A stretch of DNA of 64,000 nt from Crocinitomicaceae bacterium (GCA_021325675.1 JAJTCM010000001.1:62001-126000), one strand, 5' to 3'. Shown: positions 26,485-35,635, numbered from the stretch's first letter. Numbers and translations are program-made. The notes: generated by a model from the sequence alone, not told the origin.

Positions 26485-27595
26485 CGACGGAAAACACCTG
26501 AAATTTGCCCCGTTGACCTTAACGCGCCCGGTTGGAGACCTTCGGGTTGGGATTATGACAAATACGGAGCGCTGGGATTTTTATGTGCCCGGAGCCCACA
26601 TGTGTTATGAAACAGAAGATCATCTGTATGCCAAATTTCCGCCTGCTTACAAAGGTGAATTATGGATCAACGCAGCAGTAATCCCGGACAGGGAAGTGGT
26701 GGACGCTGCTTTGGACCTTGAGGAAGGACAGGAGCTGGTTTGCGCTTCAGGCTGGATTGCACGCAAAGGAAAAGAGAACCTGGAAAAAGTGGAATATACA
26801 GGCAAAGTTATTGTACTGGAAAACCGCTGGGATATTTTTGAGAAAAACGGGGAAATCCTGGAAATGGATTTCCGTGCGCTGACAACGAGACACCCGGGAC
26901 AGCCTTTGTCATCCAGCAATACAGTCATCGGCGACCCAAGACTGATTTTTATAGAAGAAGGCGCAAGCGTCGAAGCGAGCATCCTCAATACCAAAACGGG
27001 GCCAATCTATATCGGGAAACACGCCGAAGTAATGGAAGGCGCGATCATCCGCGGGCCTTTTGCCTTGTGCGATTACGCCGGGATTAAGATGGGCGCTAAG
27101 GTTTACGGGCCAACAACGATCGGGCCGCATTGCAAAGTGGGTGGTGAAATTTCAAACGTGGTATTCCAGTCTTACTCCAACAAGGGACACGACGGTTTCC
27201 TGGGCAATTCTGTGATCGGGGAATGGTGTAACTTAGGCGCAGATACCAATTCTTCCAACCTGAAAAACAATTACAGCAAAGTAACCGCTTATTCTTTCGA
27301 GACAGAAAGCTTCGAAAAAACCGATATCCAGTTCATGGGCCTGATTATGGGCGATCACAGCAAATGCGGGATCAATACGATGTTCAACACAGCAACGGTT
27401 GTGGGCGTTTCAGCCAATATTTACGGCGGTGATTTCCCTCCGAAATACATTCCTTCCTTTTCCTGGGGCGGGGCGGCCGGTTTCGAGAAATTCGACAAAG
27501 ACAAAGCGATCCAGGCTGCGAAAGCGATGATGGGAAGGCGCGGCGTTCCGTTTACAACTGCAGACCAGGAGATTTTCGATTACCTGGCCGGGTAG
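26465..27595 (+). CDS. GlmU-like sugar nucleotidyltransferase/acetyltransferase-related protein
   Basis: 376 residues. The C-terminal half (about residues 150-330) is a left-handed beta-helix with hexapeptide-type repeats (IGDPRLIFIEEGASVEASI, IYIGKHAEVMEGAIIRGPF, IGPHCKVGGEI, and NSVIGEWCNLGADTNSSNLKNNY near the acyl site). The N-terminal region (LVLCDDGKHLKFAPLTLTRPVGDLRVGI) is the short, modified nucleotidyltransferase-like domain of a Bacteroidota family annotated as putative sugar nucleotidyl transferase, related to GlmU. The classical GlmU signature LAAGxGTRM is absent. It may act on UDP-GlcNAc precursors, but activity is not assured. Overlaps the symporter gene by 20 bases. Confidence 0.82.
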   Translation: MKLVLCDDGKHLKFAPLTLTRPVGDLRVGIMTNTERWDFYVPGAHMCYETEDHLYAKFPPAYKGELWINAAVIPDREVVDAALDLEEGQELVCASGWIARKGKENLEKVEYTGKVIVLENRWDIFEKNGEILEMDFRALTTRHPGQPLSSSNTVIGDPRLIFIEEGASVEASILNTKTGPIYIGKHAEVMEGAIIRGPFALCDYAGIKMGAKVYGPTTIGPHCKVGGEISNVVFQSYSNKGHDGFLGNSVIGEWCNLGADTNSSNLKNNYSKVTAYSFETESFEKTDIQFMGLIMGDHSKCGINTMFNTATVVGVSANIYGGDFPPKYIPSFSWGGAAGFEKFDKDKAIQAAKAMMGRRGVPFTTADQEIFDYLAG

Positions 27596-27633
27596 ATTTT
27601 TTGCTGCCAGGCACCAGGAAACGCAAAAAAATA

Positions 27634-27660
27634 CCACATAGGACACATAGAAAGTATATA
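27634..27660 (+). repeat. Short intergenic repeat, CACATAG type
   Basis: The stretch carries ACCACATAGGACACATAGAA, a short-period CACATAG motif. A related fragment (TACACATAGATTT) lies near 35709-35721. I recall similar CACATAG-type micro-repeats between genes of Flavobacteriales. No coding potential seen. Confidence 0.4.
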
Positions 27661-27786
27661 ATTCTAAGATCATTTGTTGATACCGCAGGTAATCTGATAT
27701 CTCCTGCTAGAATATATTTAAGGAAAGAGTTTTGGCGCGTGTTTTTTTGTAAAAACCGTGCAAAAACACTTTACGAATCTTCAACC

Positions 27787-27821
27787 GCCGAAGGCAGCAG
27801 CGTAGCTAATCCGCGTAGCGG
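27787..27821. repeat. Cluster of three GNA-triloop micro-hairpins (copy 1)
   Basis: Three perfect short palindromes with a GNA loop lie in 35 bases: GCC-GAA-GGC (27787-27795), AGC-GTA-GCT (27799-27807) and CCGC-GTA-GCGG (27811-27821). The first two align with the cluster at 46912-46934 (shared core GCGTAGCTA), where the first stem is ACC/GGT instead of GCC/GGC. The site lies just past the 3' end of the minus-strand persulfide dioxygenase gene. Confidence 0.6.
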
Positions 27822-27852
27822 GTATCTTCAAATAATGAATATTCGGATTCCT

Positions 27853-29262
27853 TTACTTCTTCGATTGGCACACAAAAGTAGTCGTTTCCATCCCGGATTT
27901 TTTGATAGCGCCAAAACCTCCTGCAACGTCAACCAGGTTGTGGATTCCACGGCTTTTCAAGATCGAAGCGGCAATTACGGAGCGGTAACCGCCGGCGCAG
28001 TGCACATAAAAATCTTCGTTTTTCGGGAATTCGGCCAAATGGTCGTTGAGAAAATCAAGTGGGGCAGAGTGCGCTGCTTCCAGGTGCTCGGTTTCAAATT
28101 CGCCCGGTTTGCGCACGTCGAAAATCGCCTGCTTGTTTTCTGCTACTTCGTTTTTGAACTCTTCCGCTGAAATCGAACGGATGGAATCGGTTTCCTTGCC
28201 GGCGGCTTTCCAGGCTTCAATTCCACCTTTGAGGTAGCCGAGCGTGTGGTCAAAGCCAACGCGGGACAAGCGGGTAACGGTTTCCTGTTCGCGGCCTTCC
28301 GGCGTTACCAGGATAATATTTTGTTTTACATCTTTGATCAGTGCCCCGGCCCATGGTGCAAAACCGCCGTCGATCCCGATAAAAATGGAATTGGGAATAT
28401 GTTCTTTCACAAAGTCTTTTTCATTGCGTACATCGAGTACGATCGCTTCCGATTCATTGGCGATCAGCTCAAATTCTGTCACGGAAAGCGGGGTTGTGCC
28501 GCGGGCAATTACTTCATCAATACTGCTGTAGCCCTCTTTGTTCATCTGCACGTTCATCGGGAAATAATGCGGCGGGGGCAGTAAGCCGTCCGTTACTTCT
28601 TTCACGAATTCAGCTTTTGTCATATCGGCGCGCAGGGCGTAATTGCTTTGTTTTTGCTCGCCGAGCGTTCCTACCGTTTCCTTTGACATGTTTTTTCCGC
28701 AGGCAGAGCCAGCGCCGTGACCCGGGTAGATAATCGTTTCATCCGGAAGTACCATCAGCTTGTTGCGCAGGCTGTCGAAAAGCGTTTCTGCCAGCTGTTC
28801 CTGTGTGATACTGCCGTTTTTCTGCGCGAGGTCCGGGCGTCCGACATCACCGAGGAAAAGTGTATCGCCAGTGAAAATCGCATGTTCTTTTCCGTTTTCG
28901 TCTATCAGGAGGTAAGTCGAGCTTTCCATAGTGTGCCCCGGCGTGTGGATCACTTTGATCTGTACCTTGCCTAAGGGGAAAATTTGTCCGTCCTCAGCAA
29001 TCGTTACTTCGAATTCCGGTTTGGCCGTTGGTCCGTAAATAATAGCTGCACCGGTTTTTTCGGCCAGTGTAATATGACCGCTCACGAAGTCCGCATGAAA
29101 ATGGGTCTCAAAAATATACTTGATTTTAGCATTGTCGAGCTCTGCTTTGCGAATGTAGGAATCCACTTCCCGCAAAGGGTCAATAATTGCTGCTTCGCCT
29201 TCGCTTACGATGTAATATGCGCCTTGTGCCAGGCATCCGGTATAAATTTGTTCTACTCTCAT
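27853..29262 (-). CDS. Persulfide dioxygenase-like MBL hydrolase fused to two rhodanese domains
   Basis: 469 residues. Residues 1-210 are a metallo-beta-lactamase fold of the ETHE1/glyoxalase II type: THFHADF (His54, His56, Asp58), HTPGHTMES, and TGDTLFLGDVGRPD. The usual HxHxDH reads HFHADF, with Phe in place of the last His, as I recall from other mono-iron persulfide dioxygenases. Residues about 255-360 form a rhodanese domain with no catalytic cysteine (ILVTPEGRE). Residues about 365-465 form a second rhodanese with the loop VHCAGGYRS, whose cysteine should carry persulfide. The protein should oxidise glutathione-type or other low-molecular-weight persulfide and pass sulfane sulfur; cytosolic. 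Transcribed from the promoter at 29286-29294. Confidence 0.9.
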   Translation of the reverse strand: MRVEQIYTGCLAQGAYYIVSEGEAAIIDPLREVDSYIRKAELDNAKIKYIFETHFHADFVSGHITLAEKTGAAIIYGPTAKPEFEVTIAEDGQIFPLGKVQIKVIHTPGHTMESSTYLLIDENGKEHAIFTGDTLFLGDVGRPDLAQKNGSITQEQLAETLFDSLRNKLMVLPDETIIYPGHGAGSACGKNMSKETVGTLGEQKQSNYALRADMTKAEFVKEVTDGLLPPPHYFPMNVQMNKEGYSSIDEVIARGTTPLSVTEFELIANESEAIVLDVRNEKDFVKEHIPNSIFIGIDGGFAPWAGALIKDVKQNIILVTPEGREQETVTRLSRVGFDHTLGYLKGGIEAWKAAGKETDSIRSISAEEFKNEVAENKQAIFDVRKPGEFETEHLEAAHSAPLDFLNDHLAEFPKNEDFYVHCAGGYRSVIAASILKSRGIHNLVDVAGGFGAIKKSGMETTTFVCQSKK

Positions 29263-29285
29263 GGGTCAATTGTTCGATACGATAT

Positions 29286-29294
29286 GCAAATTTA
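29286..29294 (-). promoter_or_regulatory. -7 element of the persulfide dioxygenase gene
   Basis: On the minus strand TAAATTTGC, an exact TAnnTTTG match, 23 bases before the start codon. A -33 TTG is not clear. Confidence 0.5.
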
Positions 29295-29478
29295 CATAAA
29301 TAATTTGAAGTTCAGGCTGTGATGATTGACGCATCCTTAAAAAGCTAAACCCCGTTTTGATGATTTAAATGCGAGCTGAAAATGTGTTGACCTGAAGCTT
29401 TTATCAATTTTAATATTCCGGTAAAGTCTCAACTAAACCGTTTTATTTGACGATTAACATCTGTTTTTTATAGATAAA

Positions 29479-29510
29479 TTTGAATTTCAGGAAATTAGTA
29501 TTACTTTTGC
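29479..29510 (+). promoter_or_regulatory. Strong consensus promoter of the 102-residue secreted protein
   Basis: TTTG at 29479-29482 and TACTTTTGC at 29502-29510, separated by 19 bases: the best match to the Bacteroidota primary sigma consensus in the window. The leader to the ATG at 29538 is about 20 bases and A-rich. Confidence 0.7.
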
Positions 29511-29537
29511 GCCAATCAAATTAATAAAAACTAGTTT

Positions 29538-29846
29538 ATGAAAAAAGTAATTTTATCTGGAATGTTCCTTTTAGGAATGGGCCTGGCTTTCGGTCAGAAT
29601 GTTGAATCAATTGCACGTAAAGCTGCTAAAGATGGCGGATGTCTTCCTGAAAACGGAGCTTACGAGTACCAGGTTTCTTTCCTGGGCGGATGCGCTTTAG
29701 GTCCTGCTACAACAGGAATCTGGCAGGAAGTACTGATCGTTCCTAAAGTGAGCGCTCACGAAGCTCCATACGTACGTTTGGCTCCGGTTGCACGCGTTAC
29801 TTTGTGTGGAAATGAAGTTTTAACTGTTGAGTGCTTGGCTTACTAA
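29538..29846 (+). CDS. Short exported cysteine-containing protein, probably highly expressed
   Basis: 102 residues. Signal peptide MKKVILSGMFLLGMGLAFGQ, then an 82-residue mature chain with four cysteines (35, 52, 90, 99), enough for two disulfides in the periplasm or outside. It has a consensus promoter, an A-rich leader, a codon set dominated by GCT, CCT, GTT and CGT unlike the GC-richer neighbours, and a perfect 28-base terminator. All four suggest high expression as a single-gene transcript. No known family recognised; it lacks a T9SS sorting domain. Could be a small periplasmic or surface structural protein. Confidence 0.8.
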   Translation: MKKVILSGMFLLGMGLAFGQNVESIARKAAKDGGCLPENGAYEYQVSFLGGCALGPATTGIWQEVLIVPKVSAHEAPYVRLAPVARVTLCGNEVLTVECLAY

Positions 29847-29869
29847 GAATTTCAAACATATCTTGAAAG

Positions 29870-29902
29870 AAGGTCTCCGTCAGCTGACGGAGACCTTTTT
29901 TT
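29870..29902 (+). terminator. Rho-independent terminator, perfect 28-base palindrome
   Basis: AAGGTCTCCGTCAG followed at once by its exact reverse complement CTGACGGAGACCTT (29870-29897), ending in seven T. Terminates the 102-residue protein gene. Confidence 0.9.
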
Positions 29903-30028
29903 ATGCCTTATCTTGCCAGGTACGAATTAAATGGCGGTAGTTTTCGAAAATAATTATGCCAATCTAATTTACCCTGTGAAATTATTTCCAAATTGAGTTT
30001 ATAAGAATTCGTGGCTGAAACATATCAG

Positions 30029-32455
30029 TTAATAATTCTTTTTGCGCTTTAAGGAAGCCACATCAATGAAGTAGATAAACTTGAGGGTGATCGTATTCAG
30101 CGGGTTATCCTGGAAAACGGATTGCACATTGTAGAAATACGTTTTTGCGAGCTCTTTTTCATCGCTTACCAAAGCACTTTTGTAAACAACATTCAAGAAG
30201 CTTCCCGGTGCTACCTGCCAGGCAAATACGAGGTCCGTATTGAAAGCATTGAAATTGAAATCCGTGTTGGCGTCGATGTTGTCGTTGCGCACGAGCTCGC
30301 CTTTGGTGTTCAGGTCAGCATGGTACTGGTAAACGCCGTTCGACCAGTAATGGCGCACACGCAGGGAAAGGGAGAGGTTGTTTTTAAAGAGGTATTTTCC
30401 GGCGATAATATTGGTGAGCGTAAAAATATTCCTGCGCCCGTATACCGGGTTTCCAAAATCATCGTAGCCGCCGAAGCCCACATCGCCATCGTGGTTCAGG
30501 AATTCAATGGAAGGGCGCAGCGTAAATTTGTCCGTAAAGCGGATAATCGGCGCCAATCTTCCCTGGCGGTAATAGCTCGTTCCGTATTTTTGCCCGATCC
30601 CCAGGCCAAGGTAACCGTCAATAGCCAGTTTGCGGCGGTAATCGCTGGATATGCCAAGATTGAAATAAACATAAGCCGGATTGATAAAATGCTGGCCTGC
30701 AACGCGCGATTCAAACAGGTTAATGGCGTCGTTGGGTTGAACTTCCATGTTCATATACATCGAATGAAAGCTTTTTCGCAGGGTCGTAAATGCTTCGAAA
30801 AGAATGAGGTTTTTCAGTACCTGGTTTGTTGTATAATCCTGCTCCATCTGGTAGGAAAGCGTTGTGTACAACTGGTTCAGCTTCCAGAAAGGATTGTATT
30901 TGTTGTAATTGAAATTGGCACGATGAAAACGGTAATTGGTCTGGAAATTCACACCCAGGTCGTTCGGGTCGAAATTAGGCGAAATATTATCACTGGTCAG
31001 TGTTGCCCGGAAAGCGCCTTTGATTTTTGCCACCTGGACAACGTAAGCTGTACCGTCATTGAGCTTGTCGCCCGTAAAAGCTTTCCTGAAATCGAAGCCG
31101 TTGGCGAGCTGTGAGACTTTAAACGTTCCGTGCACGAGGTAAGAATTGCTTTTATTCACAAAAGTCCCGCCGGCAGCAGTCGTGTTAGCGTCGTAAAAAC
31201 CGCTTCCCCGGGTTGTATTGAGATTAATAAGATAAACGGAGCTATTATTCTTCAGGTTTTGGTTGAAGGTCATGATATTGTAGTTCACCGTCGGGTTGGT
31301 CATCACTTCGCGTTCTTCGCCCGTCAGGCTGTCACGAATGGTGGCAAAGGTTTCAGCGGTAATTGCATTCAGGATTCCAAGTCCCGTTCCTTTTTCCGTT
31401 CTCCCGGAAATCTTACTTACATTGATCAGCCTCGAAGTCAATGGATTGGAAACAACCTCTTCATGTATGCCGAGACTATCATAAGGGCTGTTAATCCCAA
31501 CGGGCATGCCGCCAATCCTGCGGGAATAAAACAAATCACCCTTGGTGAACAAATCAACCCCTTCCTGGAAAAACGGCCGCTGCTCGGCAAAAACAACTTC
31601 AAAAGGTGAGAGGTTTTTTACAATATTATCCGAAACCACCTGGCTGAAATCCGGCAGGAGCGTCATATCAAGCGTAAAAGCTTCGGAAAGTCCGTACTTC
31701 ATGTCTGCGCCGCCGCCATAACCGAAGTTTTGCTCACCCGCGCGGCTTTGCAGGGAAGCGGAAAGATAAGGGGAAAACTGCAGGCGGATCGGGTTTTTCA
31801 GGTTTTCCAGTCCCGTTAAATTTCCCCAATAATTGATGTCATTTTCTACGTTTTTGGAAACCAGCGCCCACTGCTGCTCGCTCCTTGTACGCCTGATCTG
31901 CCTTTCAAGCTGCAATTTCCAGACGATGGAATCGCTGTTCGGGAACCTCAGGGCGGAGAAGGGGATTTCCATTTCCACCGACCAGCCGTTCTCAAGGATT
32001 TTTACCTGGCTCTGCCACACGGCGTTGAAGGATTCGTCAGAATACCTGTAATCTATCTGTACGCCGGAAGCGGAAACCGAAAAAACAAAGGCATCCAGCT
32101 TTTGGTTATAGGTATCGAAAGAAACAGTGAAATAATCGGCGTTCAGTTCATCATCACGCTCACCAAGCTGGCGGAGAATACTGTCGGGTGAAGAATCGTA
32201 CATCATTGCGCCGACGTAAATCGCATAATCGCTGTATACAATCGAAACTTCGGTCGGAAATTGGGGAGCTTTGCCTTCAGTGGGGTTTAGCTCGAGGAAA
32301 CCACCTGCTTTTGGGGCATTTTTCCAGCTGTTTTCATTGAGAAAGCCGTCGACCTGGATTTTTTCTTCCAGCCGCACGGCCTGTAGCGATTTGAGCTGTG
32401 AATAGCCCAAAAGCGGCAAAATACCGGATAGCAGGATAAGTAACAAACCCCTCAT
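30029..32455 (-). CDS. DUF5916 outer-membrane protein with CBM9-like domain
   Basis: 808 residues from ATG 32455, chosen because MRGLLLILLSGILPLLGYSQ is a signal peptide; the longer frame to 32575 runs back over the divergent promoter. After the signal comes a carbohydrate-binding module 9-like domain (IQVDGFLNENSWKNAPKAGGF, DYFTVSFDTYNQKLDAFVFSVSASGVQID, VEMEIPFSALRFP), then a DUF5916 region (LPDFSQVVSDNIVKNLSPFEVVFAEQRPFFQEGVDLF) and a C-terminal part of alternating aromatic strands that should form an outer-membrane barrel (FTLRPSIEFLNHDGD, LSLSLRVRHYWSNGVYQYH). The family is widespread in Bacteroidota; its role is unknown, and carbohydrate or peptide handling at the surface is a guess. 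Confidence 0.88.
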   Translation of the reverse strand: MRGLLLILLSGILPLLGYSQLKSLQAVRLEEKIQVDGFLNENSWKNAPKAGGFLELNPTEGKAPQFPTEVSIVYSDYAIYVGAMMYDSSPDSILRQLGERDDELNADYFTVSFDTYNQKLDAFVFSVSASGVQIDYRYSDESFNAVWQSQVKILENGWSVEMEIPFSALRFPNSDSIVWKLQLERQIRRTRSEQQWALVSKNVENDINYWGNLTGLENLKNPIRLQFSPYLSASLQSRAGEQNFGYGGGADMKYGLSEAFTLDMTLLPDFSQVVSDNIVKNLSPFEVVFAEQRPFFQEGVDLFTKGDLFYSRRIGGMPVGINSPYDSLGIHEEVVSNPLTSRLINVSKISGRTEKGTGLGILNAITAETFATIRDSLTGEEREVMTNPTVNYNIMTFNQNLKNNSSVYLINLNTTRGSGFYDANTTAAGGTFVNKSNSYLVHGTFKVSQLANGFDFRKAFTGDKLNDGTAYVVQVAKIKGAFRATLTSDNISPNFDPNDLGVNFQTNYRFHRANFNYNKYNPFWKLNQLYTTLSYQMEQDYTTNQVLKNLILFEAFTTLRKSFHSMYMNMEVQPNDAINLFESRVAGQHFINPAYVYFNLGISSDYRRKLAIDGYLGLGIGQKYGTSYYRQGRLAPIIRFTDKFTLRPSIEFLNHDGDVGFGGYDDFGNPVYGRRNIFTLTNIIAGKYLFKNNLSLSLRVRHYWSNGVYQYHADLNTKGELVRNDNIDANTDFNFNAFNTDLVFAWQVAPGSFLNVVYKSALVSDEKELAKTYFYNVQSVFQDNPLNTITLKFIYFIDVASLKRKKNY

Positions 32456-32460
32456 AGCCT

Positions 32461-32469
32461 GCAAAAATA
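32461..32469 (-). promoter_or_regulatory. -7 element of the DUF5916 gene
   Basis: On the minus strand TATTTTTGC, exact TAnnTTTG, 5 bases upstream of the ATG at 32455. This would give a nearly leaderless transcript if the start call is right. Confidence 0.4.
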
Positions 32470-32574
32470 ACAACAACTTGGATTTAGCAGTTAAAAATTT
32501 TGATAAAGGCCTTAAAAATCCAATTGTGGAAAAAAAAGCGATTCCGCTAAATCGATATAGTAAGAATCGTTTCA

Positions 32575-32582
32575 TATATTTG
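32575..32582 (+). promoter_or_regulatory. -7 element of the lectin-domain T9SS gene
   Basis: TATATTTG, exact TAnnTTTG, 16 bases before the ATG at 32599. It overlaps the far upstream ATG of the minus-strand gene, which supports the shorter start there. Confidence 0.5.
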
Positions 32583-32598
32583 TGCCTGAAAATCTAAA

Positions 32599-34497
32599 AT
32601 GAAAAAAATACTCATCTTCAGCAGTATACTTCTGAATACTGTTATATATGCACAATTTGGCTATGAGACCGTAGGAAACACGGTGGGAGTAGCAAACATC
32701 AACAATGCCGTTTGCGGTGAGGTGGATTCCTGCTTTACGCTTACACCCAACCAGCTGAGCCAGAGCGGTGCAGTTTGGGACAACAAGCCGATCAACCTGA
32801 ATTATAGCTTTGATGCGACTTTTTGTATGACCCTTGGCGCGGAGGACATGTGGGGCGCCGATGGCTTTGCTTTCGTAATGCGCAGCGAAGAATCCGACAG
32901 CATGGGACAAGTTGGGAGCGGCCTTGGTTTCCTGGGGATTGAGCCTTCTCTTGCGATTGAATTCGATACCTACGAAAACAGCGATATCAATGATCCTGTG
33001 GCTGACCATACGGCTTTATATTTCAACGGCGATTTTCTCAATCCTTTGGTGAGCCCTGTTCCTTTGCTGCCCAATTCGGGAAATGTGGAAGACGGTGGTT
33101 ATCACCAGGCGCGCATTGTCTGGAATGCTCCGATCCACCAGCTAAAAATGTATTTTGACGGTTTCCTGCGCTTTACGTATACAGCCGATATTGTGAACGA
33201 CGTTTTTGGAGGGGATAACACCATCTTGTGGGGTTTTACGGCTTCAACCGGGGCATTGTCAAACCTGCAGCAAATCTGTTTCCCGCGTTACCAGATCGAT
33301 CTGACGGATATCCGGGAATGCCAGGGAGATTCGGCGGCAGTCCATTTTTACAACGAGAACATGACGAGCTACCGCTGGACTTTCCAGGACGGAACAGTGA
33401 TTAAAAACTGGAATACGCTCGATTTTACCGATCCTTTCGACCTGAATGATACTTTATTCTACACAACCCAGCCCGGAACGTATTACCTTGATGTGGAAAT
33501 CAACAACCAAATGGTGCAGGACAGCCTCGTTGTGAGCTTTATCCCGCTTCCGGCTGAGCCTTTTGCCGATATGTACGATATCATTTGCGTGGAAGAAGAT
33601 ACCTACACCCTCAGCGCGCTGAACAACGGAAGTACATACCAATGGTCGACAGGAGCAAGCAGCCAGCAAATTTCGGTGACAAGTCCCGGAACTTATGCCG
33701 TACGTATTTTTGAGCCGGTTTTATCCTGTTCTGCTGACGATACAATCAAAATTCTGAATTTCTGCAAAGACACGATGATCTGCGCCGGCGATATTGTGCC
33801 GATTTCCTTCTATGAGCCCGGGATCAGCTCTTATTCCTGGACGAATGATTCCGGGTTTGATTTGACGACCCAGCCTTTTGACCTGAACGATACGCTCATA
33901 TATGTTTCGGCTGCCGGGACGTATTACCTGGATTTCGTGATCAACGGGCAAGCGCTGCAGGATAGCCTGGAGCTGACTGTTATTCCTTTGCCGGAAATTC
34001 CTTTTTCTCAACAAGAAGTTACTGTTTGCCTGGATGAAAAATCACATCAGCTGGATGCTTTGAACCCGGGCGCTTTCTATTTGTGGTCAACCGGTGACAC
34101 AACGCAGCAGATCGAAGTGACCCAGCCGGGACTTTACTCGGTAGAGATTACGGAGTCGAACGAGCTTTGCTCCAGCTCCGATGCAATCACGGTAATTTCA
34201 GTGTGTAAAACCGAAGTTACATTCCCGAACATCTTCACCCCGAACGGGGACGAGGACAACGATTATTTCCAGCTGATTTTCACGAACAGCCCGGAATGGA
34301 TCGCTGATTTCGAAATGCACATTTTCAACCGCTGGGGCCAGGAAATATTCCAAACGAACGAGCAAGTGGTGAAATGGGACGGAAAAATAGAAGGAACGGA
34401 GCTGCCGGCCGGGGTTTATTTCTATACCTATAGTTTCAAAGACCTGTACAGCGGGGAATTAAACAGCGGTCACGGAAACTTTCAATTAATCAGATAA
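32599..34497 (+). CDS. Secreted L-type lectin-domain protein with T9SS type B sorting domain
   Basis: 632 residues. Signal peptide MKKILIFSSILLNTVIYAQ. Residues about 20-232 are an L-type (legume-like) lectin domain: FTLTPNQLSQSGAVW, MWGADGFAFVMRSE, GIEPSLAIEFDTYENSDINDPVADHTALYFNG with the metal-binding Asp/Asn residues, and FTASTGALSNLQQIC. Residues about 240-392 and 393-535 are two copies of one beta-rich module, each with a PFDLNDTL...PGTYYLD part and a YxWSTG...PGxYxVxI part. From about residue 541 comes the type B sorting domain (FPNIFTPNGDEDNDYF, IFNRWGQEIFQTN, KWDGK, PAGVYFYTYSF). It should bind glycans on the outside of the cell. Confidence 0.9.
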   Translation: MKKILIFSSILLNTVIYAQFGYETVGNTVGVANINNAVCGEVDSCFTLTPNQLSQSGAVWDNKPINLNYSFDATFCMTLGAEDMWGADGFAFVMRSEESDSMGQVGSGLGFLGIEPSLAIEFDTYENSDINDPVADHTALYFNGDFLNPLVSPVPLLPNSGNVEDGGYHQARIVWNAPIHQLKMYFDGFLRFTYTADIVNDVFGGDNTILWGFTASTGALSNLQQICFPRYQIDLTDIRECQGDSAAVHFYNENMTSYRWTFQDGTVIKNWNTLDFTDPFDLNDTLFYTTQPGTYYLDVEINNQMVQDSLVVSFIPLPAEPFADMYDIICVEEDTYTLSALNNGSTYQWSTGASSQQISVTSPGTYAVRIFEPVLSCSADDTIKILNFCKDTMICAGDIVPISFYEPGISSYSWTNDSGFDLTTQPFDLNDTLIYVSAAGTYYLDFVINGQALQDSLELTVIPLPEIPFSQQEVTVCLDEKSHQLDALNPGAFYLWSTGDTTQQIEVTQPGLYSVEITESNELCSSSDAITVISVCKTEVTFPNIFTPNGDEDNDYFQLIFTNSPEWIADFEMHIFNRWGQEIFQTNEQVVKWDGKIEGTELPAGVYFYTYSFKDLYSGELNSGHGNFQLIR

Positions 34498-34503
34498 TTC
34501 TTC

Positions 34504-34511
34504 TAAATTTG
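34504..34511 (+). promoter_or_regulatory. -7 element of gcvT
   Basis: TAAATTTG (followed by C), exact match, 41 bases upstream of the gcvT ATG. No good -33. Confidence 0.5.
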
Positions 34512-34552
34512 CAGCGGTTTAAGCACGAAACCGTAAACAATTTTATATTTCT

Positions 34553-35635
34553 ATGAAAAATACAGCTTTAACAGATGTTCATGTGGCGCTCGGTGCCAAA
34601 ATGGTGCCTTTTGCAGGCTATAACATGCCGGTTCAGTACGAAGGCGTCAATGCTGAGCACGAAACCGTTCGCAATGGCGTAGGGGTTTTTGACGTTTCCC
34701 ACATGGGCGAATTCCTGTTAACCGGTCCGAAAGCGCTGGACCTGATCCAGAAAGTGACGACGAATGATGCATCCACGCTGACAATCGGCCGTGCGCAGTA
34801 TTCTTGCTTACCAAACGGAAAAGGAGGAATTGTGGATGACCTGATCGTTTACCGCATCAAGGAAGAGCAGTATTTGCTGGTAGTGAACGCTTCCAACATT
34901 GATAAAGACTGGGATTGGATTTCTTCCCACAACGATATGGGCGTTGAGATGCGCAACTTGTCCGACGATTATTCCCTCCTCGCCATCCAGGGACCAAAGG
35001 CTGTGGAAGCAATGCAGTCTTTGACTTCCGTGAATTTATCCGACATTAAATATTACCATTTCGAAGTTGGTCCTTTTGCCGGCGTTGAGCATGTGATCAT
35101 CTCTGCAACGGGCTACACTGGTTCCGGAGGTTTTGAGATTTACTGCAAAAACAGCGAGGTAAAGCAGGTTTGGGAGAAGGTTTTCGAAGCCGGAGCTGCT
35201 TACGGGATCAAACCGATCGGCCTTGCTGCCCGTGATACACTGCGTTTGGAAATGGGCTTCTGCCTTTACGGAAACGATATCGACGATACCACTTCACCGA
35301 TTGAAGCCGGTTTGGGCTGGATCACCAAGTTTACGAAGGATTTCATCGATTCTGACGTTCTGAAAGCACAGAAAGAAAACGGTGTTTCGCGCAAGCTTGT
35401 CGCTTTTGAAATGATCGATCGGGGAATCCCGCGCCATGATTACCGCATCCTGGATTCCGAAGGAAATGAAATCGGAAAGGTAACTTCAGGAACGATGTCG
35501 CCCTCTATGAAAATCGCTATCGGCTTGGGTTATGTTGCGACCGGTTACAGCACGGTTGATTCGGAAATTTTCATCGAAGTGCGCGAAAAAGGCCTGAAAG
35601 CGAAGGTAGTAAAACTGCCGTTTTATAAGAAGTAA
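34553..35635 (+). CDS. gcvT: Glycine cleavage system T protein (aminomethyltransferase)
   Basis: 360 residues, the usual length. Diagnostic segments: [54 protein letters not shown] with the folate-contacting Asp, [20 protein letters not shown] and [20 protein letters not shown]. The enzyme takes the aminomethyl group from lipoyl H protein to tetrahydrofolate, releasing ammonia and making methylene-THF; cytosolic. It stands alone between two expression signals, apart from gcvH/gcvP, but about 2 kb from glyA, the other enzyme exchanging glycine and C1 units. Confidence 0.95.
   Translation: MKNTALTDVHVALGAKMVPFAGYNMPVQYEGVNAEHETVRNGVGVFDVSHMGEFLLTGPKALDLIQKVTTNDASTLTIGRAQYSCLPNGKGGIVDDLIVYRIKEEQYLLVVNASNIDKDWDWISSHNDMGVEMRNLSDDYSLLAIQGPKAVEAMQSLTSVNLSDIKYYHFEVGPFAGVEHVIISATGYTGSGGFEIYCKNSEVKQVWEKVFEAGAAYGIKPIGLAARDTLRLEMGFCLYGNDIDDTTSPIEAGLGWITKFTKDFIDSDVLKAQKENGVSRKLVAFEMIDRGIPRHDYRILDSEGNEIGKVTSGTMSPSMKIAIGLGYVATGYSTVDSEIFIEVREKGLKAKVVKLPFYKK

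Noticed and set aside
27601-28170. 189-residue plus-strand open frame
   Set aside because: First part is intergenic micro-repeat sequence, the rest is antisense to the persulfide dioxygenase gene; no signal or similarity.
30122-31114. 330-residue plus-strand open frame
   Set aside because: Lies fully antisense to the DUF5916 gene, whose domains are clear; no recognisable family.
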